From contig CP119753.1 of assembly GCA_029319145.1 (NCBI GenBank), forward strand, positions 3,596,001 to 3,660,000: DNA of 64,000 nucleotides. Reading direction: 5' to 3'. This stretch comes from Microbacter sp. GSS18. GTDB lineage: Bacteria; Actinomycetota; Actinomycetes; Actinomycetales; Microbacteriaceae. The translations under genes were made by a program, and so were the position numbers. Below are positions 43,392 through 52,116 of this stretch, in pieces. The number at the start of each line of letters is the position of its first letter. Position 1 is the first letter of the stretch. The notes under the pieces were generated by a model. It had not been told where the DNA came from and made no database searches. It saw only the letters and a program-made list of their open reading frames with translations.

Positions 43392-45155
43392 ATGGCCATG
43401 CGCTTCCTCGATCAGACCCCGCGGTTCCTGTTCTTCACCGGCAAGGGCGGTGTCGGGAAGACCTCGGTCGCGTGCGCGGCCGCCGTCGAGCTCGCAGCCC
43501 AGGGCAGGCGGGTGCTGCTGGTCAGCACCGACCCGGCATCCAACATCGGGCAGGTCTTCGACATCGCCGTCGGGAACACGGTCACCGCGATCGCCGAGGT
43601 GCCCGGGCTGGACGCGCTCGAGATCGACCCCGAAGCGGCGGCGGATGCCTACCGCGAGCGCATCATCGGCCCCGTGCGCGGGCTGCTCCCCGAGGTCGAG
43701 CTCGCGGGCATCGCCGAAAGCCTCTCGGGGTCCTGCACCACCGAGATCGCCTCGTTCGACGAGTTCACCGCACTTCTCACCGATGACCCCGCGTACGCCG
43801 CGTACGACCACATCGTGTTCGACACCGCGCCGACCGGGCACACGATCCGGCTGCTGCAGCTGCCCGGATCGTGGACGGAATTCCTCGCGACCGGCGGCGA
43901 CGCCTCGTGCCTCGGGCCGCTCTCGGGACTCGACAAGCACCGCGCCACCTATGCGGCGGCCGTCGCGGCCCTCACCGACCCGACGCGCACCCGACTGATC
44001 CTGGTCGCGCGGCCCCAGACCTCCTCGCTCGACGAGGCCGCCCGCACGTGGGGTGAGCTCTCGGGCATCGGCATGACCGACTGCCGCATGGTCGTCAACG
44101 GCGTGCTGCCCGAGACGGCCGGCGACGAGCCGCTCGCCGCGGCCGTCCGCGCGCGCGAGACCGCCGCGCTCGCCGCCATGCCCGACAGCCTCGCCGCGTT
44201 GCCGCGCGACGTCATCGGCCTGACCGCGCACAACATCGTGGGCGTGGACGCGCTCCGGAAACTCTTCGCGGTGGACGCCCGGCGCGGCGTCGATGACGGG
44301 GCGAGCGAGGTCGCGGTTCCGGATGCCGACCTGTCGAGGCTCGTCGACGAGATCGAGGCCGACGGCCACGGGCTCGTGATGTTCATGGGCAAGGGCGGAG
44401 TGGGCAAGACGACCGTTGCGGCCTCGGTCGCGGTGGCGCTCGCCGCGCGCGGCCACGACGTGCTGCTGACGACCACCGACCCGGCCGCGCACCTCACGGC
44501 GACGCTCGACGGAGAGGTCGAAGGCCTCACCGTGTCGCGCATCGACCCCGATGCGGCCCTCGAGCAGTACCGCGCCCACGTGATGGCGACCAAGGGCAAG
44601 GGTCTCGACGAGGACGGTCGCACGGCGCTGGCCGAAGACCTCATGTCGCCGTGCACCGAAGAGGTCGCCGTCTTCCAGCAGTTCTCCCACGTCGTGCACC
44701 AGTCGCGCCGGCGGTTCGTCATCGTCGACACCGCGCCGACCGGGCACACGCTGCTCCTGCTGGATGCCACCGGCTCGTACCACCGTGAGATCGCCCGCCA
44801 GATGGGCGAGGCCGGCTTCGGATTCACGACCCCGCTCATGAGACTTCAGGATCCCGAGCAGACCAAGGTCGTCATCGTCACCCTCGCCGAGACGACTCCT
44901 GTGCTCGAGGCGACCGTGCTCCAGGACGACCTCGAGCGCGCCGGCATCCATCCGTGGGCGTGGGTGGTGAACACCTCGATCGCCGCTGCGCATCCGTCAT
45001 CGCCGTTCCTCCGCGCCCGTGCGCGCAGCGAAGCACCGCAGCTCGATCTCGTCGCTGAGCGCGCGGACCGGTTCGCGATCGTGCCGCTCCTGGCGACCGA
45101 GCCCATCGGGGTGCCGCGGCTGCTGGCGCTCAGCGAGGTTCCGCAGCCGGCCTGA
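43392..45155 (+). CDS. arsA: Arsenite efflux ATPase ArsA
   Basis: A 587-residue two-domain ATPase that energises arsenite export through ArsB or Acr3. P-loops are GKGGVGKTSV at 17-26 and GKGGVGKTTV near 334-343. The three metal-binding cysteines are in place: GSCTTE near 115, ASCLGP near 172 and SPCTEE near 420. DTAPTGHT switch motifs occur in both halves (near 142 and 447). The ATG at 43392 is two bases after arsD; the longer in-frame start overlaps arsD. No ArsB/Acr3 membrane transporter is present in the window. Confidence 0.95.
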   Translation: MAMRFLDQTPRFLFFTGKGGVGKTSVACAAAVELAAQGRRVLLVSTDPASNIGQVFDIAVGNTVTAIAEVPGLDALEIDPEAAADAYRERIIGPVRGLLPEVELAGIAESLSGSCTTEIASFDEFTALLTDDPAYAAYDHIVFDTAPTGHTIRLLQLPGSWTEFLATGGDASCLGPLSGLDKHRATYAAAVAALTDPTRTRLILVARPQTSSLDEAARTWGELSGIGMTDCRMVVNGVLPETAGDEPLAAAVRARETAALAAMPDSLAALPRDVIGLTAHNIVGVDALRKLFAVDARRGVDDGASEVAVPDADLSRLVDEIEADGHGLVMFMGKGGVGKTTVAASVAVALAARGHDVLLTTTDPAAHLTATLDGEVEGLTVSRIDPDAALEQYRAHVMATKGKGLDEDGRTALAEDLMSPCTEEVAVFQQFSHVVHQSRRRFVIVDTAPTGHTLLLLDATGSYHREIARQMGEAGFGFTTPLMRLQDPEQTKVVIVTLAETTPVLEATVLQDDLERAGIHPWAWVVNTSIAAAHPSSPFLRARARSEAPQLDLVAERADRFAIVPLLATEPIGVPRLLALSEVPQPA

Positions 45156-45218
45156 CCACGCGGGCACCGGACGCCGACGCGGTCGGGCCGCCGGGCGCCC
45201 TCGAGCGTCGCCCCGCCG

Positions 45219-45965
45219 CTACGTCAGCGGAGCCCCCGGCTGCCCGGAGCCGCCGCCCGGCCCGAGTGTCCGCGCGATGAGCTCGCGGGCGGTCTCCGAG
45301 ATGCGCGCCTGGCTGGCTCGGGCGCTCTCGCGCAGGCGCCGGAAGGCCTCTTCCATGTCGACGTCCTCCGAGCGCGCGATGATGCCCTTCGCCTGCTCGA
45401 TCAGCACGCGGGAGTCGAGGGCCCGCTGCAGCTGATCGCGTGCCAGCGTCGTCTCGCTCAGCATCCGTTCCTGCAGGATGCCGATGGTCGCGACGTCGGC
45501 GAGCCCGCGCGCCGCCGTCACGTCCGCCGCGGATGGCGCGACATCGCGGTCGAAGAACAGATTGAGCGAGCCGATGCGGTCCTCGCGCAGGCGCAGGGGC
45601 ACGGCGAGCACCGATTCGTAGCCGCGCTCGCTGGCCAGCGGCGCGAACGTCGGCCACCGCGCGTAGACGGCCGCCCACCCGTGCACCTCCACCACATTCC
45701 CGGTGCGGTATGCCTCGAGACACGGGCCCTCATCGGCTCCGACCTGGATCAGGCTGATCAGCCGGCTGCGCTCCGTGGAGGCGGCCGCGACCGACAGGCT
45801 GCCGTCGGCGCCGGCGAGGAGGATGCCGGCATCCGTCGCCTCGAACAGATCGCACGAGAGTCGCGACAGGCTGCTGAGGAGGTCGATCACGTCGTAGTCG
45901 TCGACGAGGGTGTCGGCGAGGCTCACGAACGCGTCCACGAGCCTCGCCTCGCGGCTCTGTCTCAT
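45219..45965 (-). CDS. GAF and ANTAR domain RNA-binding antiterminator
   Basis: A 248-residue protein. Residues about 20-170 form a GAF sensor domain (VGADEGPCLEAYRTGNVVEV and VPLRLREDRIGSLNLFF), and residues about 185-240 form an ANTAR domain: QLQRALDSRVLIEQAKGIIA with the conserved alanine and glycine, then EEAFRRLRESARASQ. ANTAR proteins bind paired RNA hairpins and prevent termination. The target RNA is unknown and no tandem hairpin was sought in detail here. The ATG at 45965 precedes MRQSREARLV. It is convergent with arsA and divergent from nothing close. Confidence 0.9.
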   Translation of the reverse strand: MRQSREARLVDAFVSLADTLVDDYDVIDLLSSLSRLSCDLFEATDAGILLAGADGSLSVAAASTERSRLISLIQVGADEGPCLEAYRTGNVVEVHGWAAVYARWPTFAPLASERGYESVLAVPLRLREDRIGSLNLFFDRDVAPSAADVTAARGLADVATIGILQERMLSETTLARDQLQRALDSRVLIEQAKGIIARSEDVDMEEAFRRLRESARASQARISETARELIARTLGPGGGSGQPGAPLT

Positions 45966-46010
45966 GCCGGTGAGAATACGACGGCGCGGACGCGCCGACC
46001 AGGGGTGATC

Positions 46011-47108
46011 TCAGCCGGTCTGGCGCTGCTGGAGCAGGGGGCACTCGAACGGGTCGCGCTCGCCCAGGCCGACGCGGTTGATGTACCGCACGACGATCCG
46101 ATACGACTCCCACAGGGTCGTCTGCGTGTAGCGGATGCCGTGCTGCTCGCAGTAGTCGCGGATGATCCCCGAGGCGGCCCGCAGGTGCGGTCGGGGCATC
46201 GACGGGAAGAGGTGGTGCTCGATCTGGTAGTTGAGCCCGCCCATCGCGACATCGAGCAGGCGAGAGCCGCGGATGTTGCGGCTCATCAGCACCTGCCGCC
46301 GCAGGAAGTCGAGCTTGACGTGGGCCGGCACCAGCGGCATCCCCTTGTGGTTCGGGGCGAAGGAAGCCCCCATGTAGACGCCGAACACCCCGAGCTGGAC
46401 ACCGAGGAACGCCGCGGCGATCCCGGGGGAGAGGACGAGGAAGACGAGGGCGACATAGCCGCCGAGACGCAGCGCGAGAAACGCGATCTCGGCGGGCCGG
46501 TGCCGCATCGGCTCGCGCGACAGCACGCGGCGCACGCTCGACGCGTGCAGCGACAGCCCTTCGAGCAGCAGGATCGGGAAGAACCAGAGCCCCTGGTGCG
46601 CCGTCACCCACGACACCATGTTCGGCGGGCGTGACGCGCGCTTCGCGGCCTTCTCGGGTGTCACCGCGACCACGGGCAGCTCGATGTCGGGGTCGGATCC
46701 GATCTTGTTCGGGTTGGCGTGGTGGCGCGTGTGCTTGTGCTGCCACCACCCGTAGCTCATTCCGACGAGGAGGTCGCCGAGGAGGATCGAGGTCCAGTCG
46801 TTCCATCGGCCCGAGCGGAAGATCTGACGGTGGGCGGCGTCGTGCCCGAGCATCGCGATCTGCGTGAAGACGATCCCGAGCCCGGCGGCGATGAACAGCT
46901 GCCACCAGGTGTCTCCGACGACCACCATGAGGGCGAGGACCGCCGCGAGGGCGAGCGGAGCGGCGATGAGCTTCGCCCAGTAGTAGCCGTACCGGCGGCG
47001 CATGAGGCCCGACGAGGCGACGACCTTCGCCAGCTGCGTGAAGTCGTTGTTCGCGCGCGGCGGGCGCCTCGTGGTCCGGACATCGCCGGCGGTGAGTTCG
47101 GTGGTCAT
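46011..47108 (-). CDS. Membrane acyl-CoA/fatty-acid desaturase
   Basis: A 365-residue integral membrane desaturase of the FA_desaturase family. The three di-iron histidine boxes are visible: AMLGHDAAHRQI near 90, WWQHKHTRHHANPNK near 125 and YQIEHHLFPSMPR near 320. Hydrophobic helices occur around 50-80, 145-185 and 205-235. The N-terminus resembles actinobacterial acyl-CoA delta-9/DesA3 proteins, so it probably introduces a double bond into membrane-lipid fatty acids, using an electron-transfer partner not encoded next to it. The ATG at 47108 begins MTTELTAGD. It stands alone. Confidence 0.9.
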   Translation of the reverse strand: MTTELTAGDVRTTRRPPRANNDFTQLAKVVASSGLMRRRYGYYWAKLIAAPLALAAVLALMVVVGDTWWQLFIAAGLGIVFTQIAMLGHDAAHRQIFRSGRWNDWTSILLGDLLVGMSYGWWQHKHTRHHANPNKIGSDPDIELPVVAVTPEKAAKRASRPPNMVSWVTAHQGLWFFPILLLEGLSLHASSVRRVLSREPMRHRPAEIAFLALRLGGYVALVFLVLSPGIAAAFLGVQLGVFGVYMGASFAPNHKGMPLVPAHVKLDFLRRQVLMSRNIRGSRLLDVAMGGLNYQIEHHLFPSMPRPHLRAASGIIRDYCEQHGIRYTQTTLWESYRIVVRYINRVGLGERDPFECPLLQQRQTG

Positions 47109-47313
47109 CGGATTCCCCGCTCTGCACGGCTACGCACATCGCGTGTGCCGTGCACGTCGGGGTCCGGGACGTGCCCCTTCACTGTACGTCCGGGATCGCC
47201 GCCGGGGCCCGCATTCACCGCGGACTGTCAGGCGGCTTCGGAGCGTGTGGTTCAGCGCCGGAAGTCCTGGGGGATGATGCGCTCGACATTGCGCTCAGTC
47301 CGGGCTGTGATCG

Positions 47314-47859
47314 TCACGGAGTGGGCGCGGCCGGTGCCTCGGGCATGAGGATCGTGCTGAGGAGGATGCGCCGGCGCTCCGGTGTCTGCTCGTTCTCGAG
47401 ATAGGGCCGGAGTGCTTGGTTCAGAGCTGCCGCCATCTCGCGCACCTCGTCGTCCGTAAGCCACAGCGCCGCCTGGCGATAGCCGACGGGATCGTCGGCC
47501 GGCTGCGATCCGGGCTGATCGAGGTAGCGGGAGAAGGCGCTGATGAGAGCACCCGCGAACACCGCGAACCCTTCGCGGTGCTCGTCCGCGGTCATGGTGG
47601 CCGCGTCGGCGGAGTCGATGCCGGCTGCACCGGCGGTCATGCGGAAGGTGCGTTCGATGCCGCCCCGCACTCGGCGTTCGGATACGACGTGCAGAACGTC
47701 CGCCTCGACCAGGGCGGAGATGTGCCGGTACAGCGTCGCCTGCGGCACGTCGGGCATGCGGTCGGCCAATTCCCTCGCCGTCACATCGTTCGACGAGCAC
47801 TCCAGCACGAGACGCAGGCGCACGGGGTGGAGGATGAGATCGCTTCTGCTCGTCGTCAC
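47314..47859 (-). CDS. Helix-turn-helix transcriptional regulator (ArsR-like fold)
   Basis: A 181-residue regulator with a winged helix in its first 75 residues: ILHPVRLRLVLECSS, then ELADRMPDVPQATLYRHISALVEADVL. The remaining helical domain has no known motif. It is divergent from the alpha/beta hydrolase-CPBP protease pair, with a palindrome TTATCGAaaTCGATAA-like site in the 81 bases between them, suggesting control of those genes. The ligand is unknown. The ATG at 47859 is preceded by no strong ribosome binding site. The frame does not extend further upstream. Confidence 0.8.
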   Translation of the reverse strand: MTTSRSDLILHPVRLRLVLECSSNDVTARELADRMPDVPQATLYRHISALVEADVLHVVSERRVRGGIERTFRMTAGAAGIDSADAATMTADEHREGFAVFAGALISAFSRYLDQPGSQPADDPVGYRQAALWLTDDEVREMAAALNQALRPYLENEQTPERRRILLSTILMPEAPAAPTP

Positions 47860-47879
47860 GAATCCAGACTAGCGTAATG

Positions 47880-47895
47880 TTATCGAAATCGATAA
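47880..47895. promoter_or_regulatory. Operator-like palindrome of the divergent pair
   Basis: TTATCGAAATCGATAA has arms TTATCGA and TCGATAA around AA. It lies 20 bases upstream of the HTH regulator start and 45 bases before the hydrolase start, the expected place for a site controlling both. Confidence 0.6.
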
Positions 47896-47940
47896 TGTTC
47901 TCACTACCGATACCAATAACGAACTGGCGAGGAGAACGCT

Positions 47941-48903
47941 GTGCCAGAGTCCGACATCACCATCCCGGCCGCCGGGGCGACGCTCGCGGGCACGTTCACG
48001 ACGCCGACCTCCGGCCCCGGACCGCACCCTGCCGCGCTGATCATCGCCGGCTCGGGGCCGCTCGACCGCGACGGCAACGCGAAGCGGGTGGCGCTGAACG
48101 CCAGTCGCGACCTCGCGCGGATGCTCGACGCGCACGGCTGGGCCACTCTGCGCTTCGACAAGCGCGGTGTGGGAGCCTCCACCGGTGAGTACCTGCCCAC
48201 GGGTTTCTCGGATGAACTCGCGGATGTCGAGGCCGCCCTCGACTGGCTGAGCGCGCGACCCGAGACCGGCCCGGTGATCGCGGTCGGACACAGTGCGGGC
48301 GCAACGATGGCTGCCGAGCTCGCGCGCGGCGACGCGAAGGTCGTGGGCGCGGTCCTGCTCGCGGCGACCGCGAAGACCGGAGAGGACACTCTGGTCTGGC
48401 AGGCGCGGGAGATCGCGAAGACTCTGCCCGCATTCGCCCGTTTCGTGCTTCGTGTGATGCGCACCGACGTCGCGACGCAGCAGCGCAAGGCGCTCGACAA
48501 GCTCGCGGGAACGACCGACGACGTCGTGCGGATGCAGGGCGCTCGCGTCAACGCCAAGTGGATGCGGGAGTTCATGGCTTACGACCCGATGCCGGCGCTG
48601 CGCGACATCTCGGTCCCGGTCCTCGCGCTGACGGGGTCCAAGGACGTCCAGGTCGATCCGGCAGACCTCACCGCCATCGCGGCGGCGGTCCCGACGGCAG
48701 AGACGCACCTGCTGGCCGACGTCGACCACATCCTGCGCGCCGAGTCCGCGCCGGTCTCGAACGTGCAGCACTATAAGAAGCAGGCCCGCAACCCGATCGA
48801 TCCTCAGGTCGAGGCGCGCATCGTCGAATGGCTCACGAAGCTCAGCGGCTCGACCCGCACGACGGTGCCATCCGCCGAAGGTGAAGGAAGCACAGCGTCA
48901 TGA
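47941..48903 (+). CDS. Alpha/beta hydrolase (dienelactone hydrolase/peptidase-like)
   Basis: A 320-residue hydrolase. ALIIAGSGPLDRDGN near residue 35 is the oxyanion side, IAVGHSAGATMAAELARG near 110 holds the nucleophile serine (GHSAG), ALTGSKDVQVDP near 230 the aspartate and DVDHILR near 260 the histidine. The sequence resembles the COG1073-type esterases. GTG 47941 follows GGCGAGGAGAACG. Its stop overlaps the ATG of the CPBP protease gene (ATGA), so the two are cotranscribed. Function in the pair is unknown. Confidence 0.87.
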   Translation: MPESDITIPAAGATLAGTFTTPTSGPGPHPAALIIAGSGPLDRDGNAKRVALNASRDLARMLDAHGWATLRFDKRGVGASTGEYLPTGFSDELADVEAALDWLSARPETGPVIAVGHSAGATMAAELARGDAKVVGAVLLAATAKTGEDTLVWQAREIAKTLPAFARFVLRVMRTDVATQQRKALDKLAGTTDDVVRMQGARVNAKWMREFMAYDPMPALRDISVPVLALTGSKDVQVDPADLTAIAAAVPTAETHLLADVDHILRAESAPVSNVQHYKKQARNPIDPQVEARIVEWLTKLSGSTRTTVPSAEGEGSTAS

Positions 48904-49757
48904 CCGCATCCGCACCCGTGCCCGTCCGCCACGTGGTGTGGTTCTTCGTCCTCGCGTTCGCGATCTCGTGGCTCGCGTGGTTCCCGACCGTGCTGGACTC
49001 CACCGGCGTGCTCGATATGCCCGACCCCGTCGGCATCCTGGGGATCGTCGGGCCGTTCGGCCCGTTCATCGCAGCCCTCGTGATGGTGCGCCGAAGCCGC
49101 GGTCCGGGAGCGATCTGGGAGTTGCTGCGCCGCGGCTGGAGCTTCGATTTCGACAAGCGGTGGCTCGTGCCGACACTGCTGCTCGCGCCGGGGATGGCAG
49201 CCGTCACCATCGGCGTCATGGCCGTCACCGGACAGCAGATCGCGTGGGAGTACGGACTGTCGGCGGTCGCGATCGTGCCGATGGCGCTGTTCATCCTGGT
49301 GATGAACGCCGCCCCCGAGGAGTACGGGTGGCGGGGCTACGCGCTCGAGCCGATGATGAACCGGCTCGGCGCACTCGGCGCGAGCCTCGTGCTCGGCGCC
49401 GCGTGGGGCCTGTGGCACCTGCCGCTGCACTTCATCGCGGGAACCGTGCAGGAGAACATCCCGATCTATCAGTTCGTCCTCCAGCAGATGGTGCTGGCCG
49501 TGTTCTACACGTGGCTGTTCGCCAACACCCGCGGCGCCGTGTCGGTCGCGATCCTCTTCCACACGGTGGCGAACGTCGTCGGGGCGGCTGTGCCGACCTG
49601 GACCACCGAGCAGGGGCGGTGGACCGGATTCCTCGTGCAGCTGGCGTTCGCCGTCGCCATCGTCTTCATCTGGGGCCCGCGGCGGCTGAGCAGGCGGGCA
49701 TCGGCCGACGGCGAAGCATCCTCCTCGTCGCAGACGGATCCGACGCCCGCGGGCTGA
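48900..49757 (+). CDS. CPBP family intramembrane glutamic protease
   Basis: A 285-residue membrane protein with about seven hydrophobic helices. The CPBP/Abi motifs are NAAPEEYGWRGYAL near 140 (two glutamates and an arginine), WGLWHLPLHF near 175 and FHTVANVVGA near 225. Members cleave substrates within the membrane; bacterial members are linked to peptide processing or bacteriocin immunity. The substrate is unknown. It is coupled to the upstream hydrolase by a 4-base overlap. The last 25 residues are a hydrophilic tail. Confidence 0.88.
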   Translation: MTASAPVPVRHVVWFFVLAFAISWLAWFPTVLDSTGVLDMPDPVGILGIVGPFGPFIAALVMVRRSRGPGAIWELLRRGWSFDFDKRWLVPTLLLAPGMAAVTIGVMAVTGQQIAWEYGLSAVAIVPMALFILVMNAAPEEYGWRGYALEPMMNRLGALGASLVLGAAWGLWHLPLHFIAGTVQENIPIYQFVLQQMVLAVFYTWLFANTRGAVSVAILFHTVANVVGAAVPTWTTEQGRWTGFLVQLAFAVAIVFIWGPRRLSRRASADGEASSSSQTDPTPAG

Positions 49758-49766
49758 TCGACCGCG

Positions 49767-50144
49767 CTATCCGAGCGCGATGAAGAAGGAGACCGCCGCC
49801 AGCACGATCGACACCGGCACCATCGTGAACCGCTCGGGCCGGCTGCGCGATACGGCGTTGACGACGATGCCGAATGCGAAGTACGCGAAGATCACCCACA
49901 TCGCGATCTGCGAGAACGCATCGCCGAAGATGTCGATGACGCCGGCGCGATCCCACGCGATCAGCGCGATGAGCGCGTAGACGAGGACGGTGACCGCGCT
50001 CCCGATCCGCAGGCGCCCCGGCAGCACCAGGTGCTGACCGCCCCATGCGAAGCGGCCGAGCGGGGCGCCGAAGACCAGCGCGATCTGGAAGACGGCGAGC
50101 AGAGCGAGCACGGCGGTGAGCACGGATGCGAGTGCCACGGTCAT
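49767..50144 (-). CDS. Small four-helix membrane protein
   Basis: A 125-residue hydrophobic protein with four predicted helices: LTAVLALLAVFQIALVF (8-24), VTVLVYALIALIAW near 55, FSQIAMWVIFAYFAFGIVV near 80 and PVSIVLAAVSFFIALG at the end. No family name recognised. It is the second gene of an operon with the quinone-oxidoreductase-like gene, whose stop overlaps its ATG (ATGA). It may belong to the DoxX/DUF-type small membrane proteins that accompany stress-response reductases, but this is a guess. Confidence 0.65.
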   Translation of the reverse strand: MTVALASVLTAVLALLAVFQIALVFGAPLGRFAWGGQHLVLPGRLRIGSAVTVLVYALIALIAWDRAGVIDIFGDAFSQIAMWVIFAYFAFGIVVNAVSRSRPERFTMVPVSIVLAAVSFFIALG

Positions 50145-51040
50145 CGGTTCTCCTTCGAGATCACGTGCACGAGCACGTTGCCGCGCTTGCAGCCGCCTTC
50201 CACATGGGCATGCGCATCGGCGATGTCATCGAGATCGTATTCGCGGTCGACGACGGCGGTCAGCGCGCCGGAAGCGAGGAGGTCGCGGACGTCCATGAGC
50301 TCCGTCAGCGTCTCGTCGCGGCGCGAGCGGGTCGTCACGAAGCTCCCGCCGTCGGCGAGCAGCCTGCGCGCGGACCTCTCGCGCAGGTTGCCGGCCGCGT
50401 CGAGCACGATGTCGAACGTGCGGTCGAGCGTTGTGACATCCGTCTGCGTGTGGTCGATGACGTCGTCGGCGCCGAGGTCGAGGACGAGGTCGGCGTTCCG
50501 GCCCGAGCACACCGCGGTCACGCGGGCGCCGCGAGCTCGTGCGATCTGCACGGCGAACGTGCCGACGCTGCCCGAGGCCCCGTTGACCAGCACGCCGCGC
50601 CCGGGCGCGACGCCGGCCCGCTCGAGGAAATGCAGCGCGGTCATCGCTCCGACGGGGACCGCCGCAGCCTGGTCGAACGAGATGTGGTCGGGGATCTCGA
50701 CGATCATGCCGTCGGCCGCCACGACCACGCACTCGGCGTGGGCGCCGTGCTCGGTTCCCGAGGTCGTCCCGAAGACCCGTGAGCCCGGGGCGAGGCCGAC
50801 GGCGTCGTCTCCGACCGCCGCGACCACACCGGCGAACTCGTGGCCGAGGACCCGCTTGGGCGTCTCGCCGAAGGCTCGGACGACGAACCCGGGCATCTTC
50901 CGGAGCACCACGTCGCCGCGGGTCACCGACGTGGCGTGAACGCGCACCAGCACCTCGTCGGCCGCGGGGGTCGGGATGGGGACGTCGGTCACCGACAGTC
51001 GCTCCGATGACCCCGGACGAAGCGTGCGAACCGCCTTCAT
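50141..51040 (-). CDS. NAD(P)-dependent alcohol dehydrogenase/quinone oxidoreductase
   Basis: A 299-residue MDR-family reductase lacking structural zinc cysteines, as in quinone oxidoreductases. LGHEFAGVVAAVGDDAVG near 62 and the coenzyme loop GVLVNGASGSVGTFAVQIA near 140 (GASGSVG) are clear, and AVCSGRNADLVLDLGADDVID near 165 suggests NADPH binding. Electron acceptor unknown. ATG 51040 follows GAGAGGATC. The downstream membrane protein gene overlaps its stop. It shares the strand with the DUF4386 gene upstream (50 bases away). Confidence 0.88.
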   Translation of the reverse strand: MKAVRTLRPGSSERLSVTDVPIPTPAADEVLVRVHATSVTRGDVVLRKMPGFVVRAFGETPKRVLGHEFAGVVAAVGDDAVGLAPGSRVFGTTSGTEHGAHAECVVVAADGMIVEIPDHISFDQAAAVPVGAMTALHFLERAGVAPGRGVLVNGASGSVGTFAVQIARARGARVTAVCSGRNADLVLDLGADDVIDHTQTDVTTLDRTFDIVLDAAGNLRERSARRLLADGGSFVTTRSRRDETLTELMDVRDLLASGALTAVVDREYDLDDIADAHAHVEGGCKRGNVLVHVISKENR

Positions 51041-51090
51041 GGTCGATCCTCTCGTCGGCGCCGTCGTCTGGGCGTGGATCCCGCGGCCCG

Positions 51091-51858
51091 TCACAGCCCT
51101 GCTCCTCGCGCCTCGTCCGCGCGGCTGATCCAGGCGCTCGTGTCGACGCCCTTGATCAGCAGCCACAGGGCGAACACCAGCTCGCCGGGGATGGCCAGCA
51201 CGATGACGACGATCTCGAGGGGGCCGGCCAGCGCCGGTGCGATCAGGACGCCGAAGCTCTGCACGAAGTAGCCCAGACCGGCCAGGGCGAGCAGGATGCC
51301 GGGCAGCTTCGGCATGAACCCCGAGCGGTAGGCGAGCCAGCCGGTCAGCACCAGCGACAGGGCGAAGAACAGCCCCCACACCAGCACGATCGAATCGTTC
51401 GCCTCCTGGAAGAACAGCGCGAGCGCGTCGGCCTGTCCAGCCGAGAACACCGCCAGGTAGCCGGCGCCGCCCACGGCGACGAGCGTCGCGATGCTCGTGA
51501 AGACGTTGCCCGCGGCCATCACGACGCCTTCGGCCACGCGGGCGAGCGCCGCCGCGAACGAGCCTGCGCGGCTGACAGGACGGAAGAGCACGTACAGCAC
51601 GGCCGCCAGCGCGATCTCGATGAGGAAGATCGATGCCTCCCCGGCCATCCCGACGCGGAACAGGGTCTCGTTGGCGCGGATGCCCTCCGCCGTCGCGGTG
51701 GCGTCGCCGGGGATGACGAGCGTTGCGCGCACGGCGGTCGAGAGCGGATAAATGACGAAGATCGCCAGGTACAGCACTCCCGCGATGCGGGTGAGCCGGC
51801 GAAGCCGACTGTCGGTGCTCCTGGCCGGCGGGCGGGTCGTGGGGGTCGTGGTGGACAT
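51091..51858 (-). CDS. DUF4386-family membrane protein
   Basis: A 255-residue membrane protein with about six helices: LTRIAGVLYLAIFVIYPL near 30, IFLIEIALAAVLYVLFRPV near 80, VVMAAGNVFTSIATLVAV near 110, and three further between 150 and 230. The spacing with RANETLFRVGMAGE after the first loop fits DUF4386 proteins, which occur widely in actinobacteria with unknown role. ATG 51858 follows GGAGGAATC. It may be cotranscribed with the downstream oxidoreductase gene, 50 bases away. Confidence 0.78.
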   Translation of the reverse strand: MSTTTPTTRPPARSTDSRLRRLTRIAGVLYLAIFVIYPLSTAVRATLVIPGDATATAEGIRANETLFRVGMAGEASIFLIEIALAAVLYVLFRPVSRAGSFAAALARVAEGVVMAAGNVFTSIATLVAVGGAGYLAVFSAGQADALALFFQEANDSIVLVWGLFFALSLVLTGWLAYRSGFMPKLPGILLALAGLGYFVQSFGVLIAPALAGPLEIVVIVLAIPGELVFALWLLIKGVDTSAWISRADEARGAGL

Positions 51859-52116
51859 GATTCCTCCGGTCGGGGATCCGCCCTGGGCGGATCGGTTCGT
51901 GGCGGTGCGGGGGTGCGTGCGGTCGGACATGGTGTGCTCCCCTTCCTGTGCGACGCGATGTGGATGGATTCACCGTACGAACGGGGCCGCCGCCGGGTAT
52001 TGCCGATGGCGGCCTGCTTCTTGACATCCGAGGCCACCCCCGCCCGCACGCGGCCGCCTTCCCCTGACGGGCGCCGCGCCGCTACGCTTTCGAACCGGAC
52101 GGGAGGGAGGGGTCGG

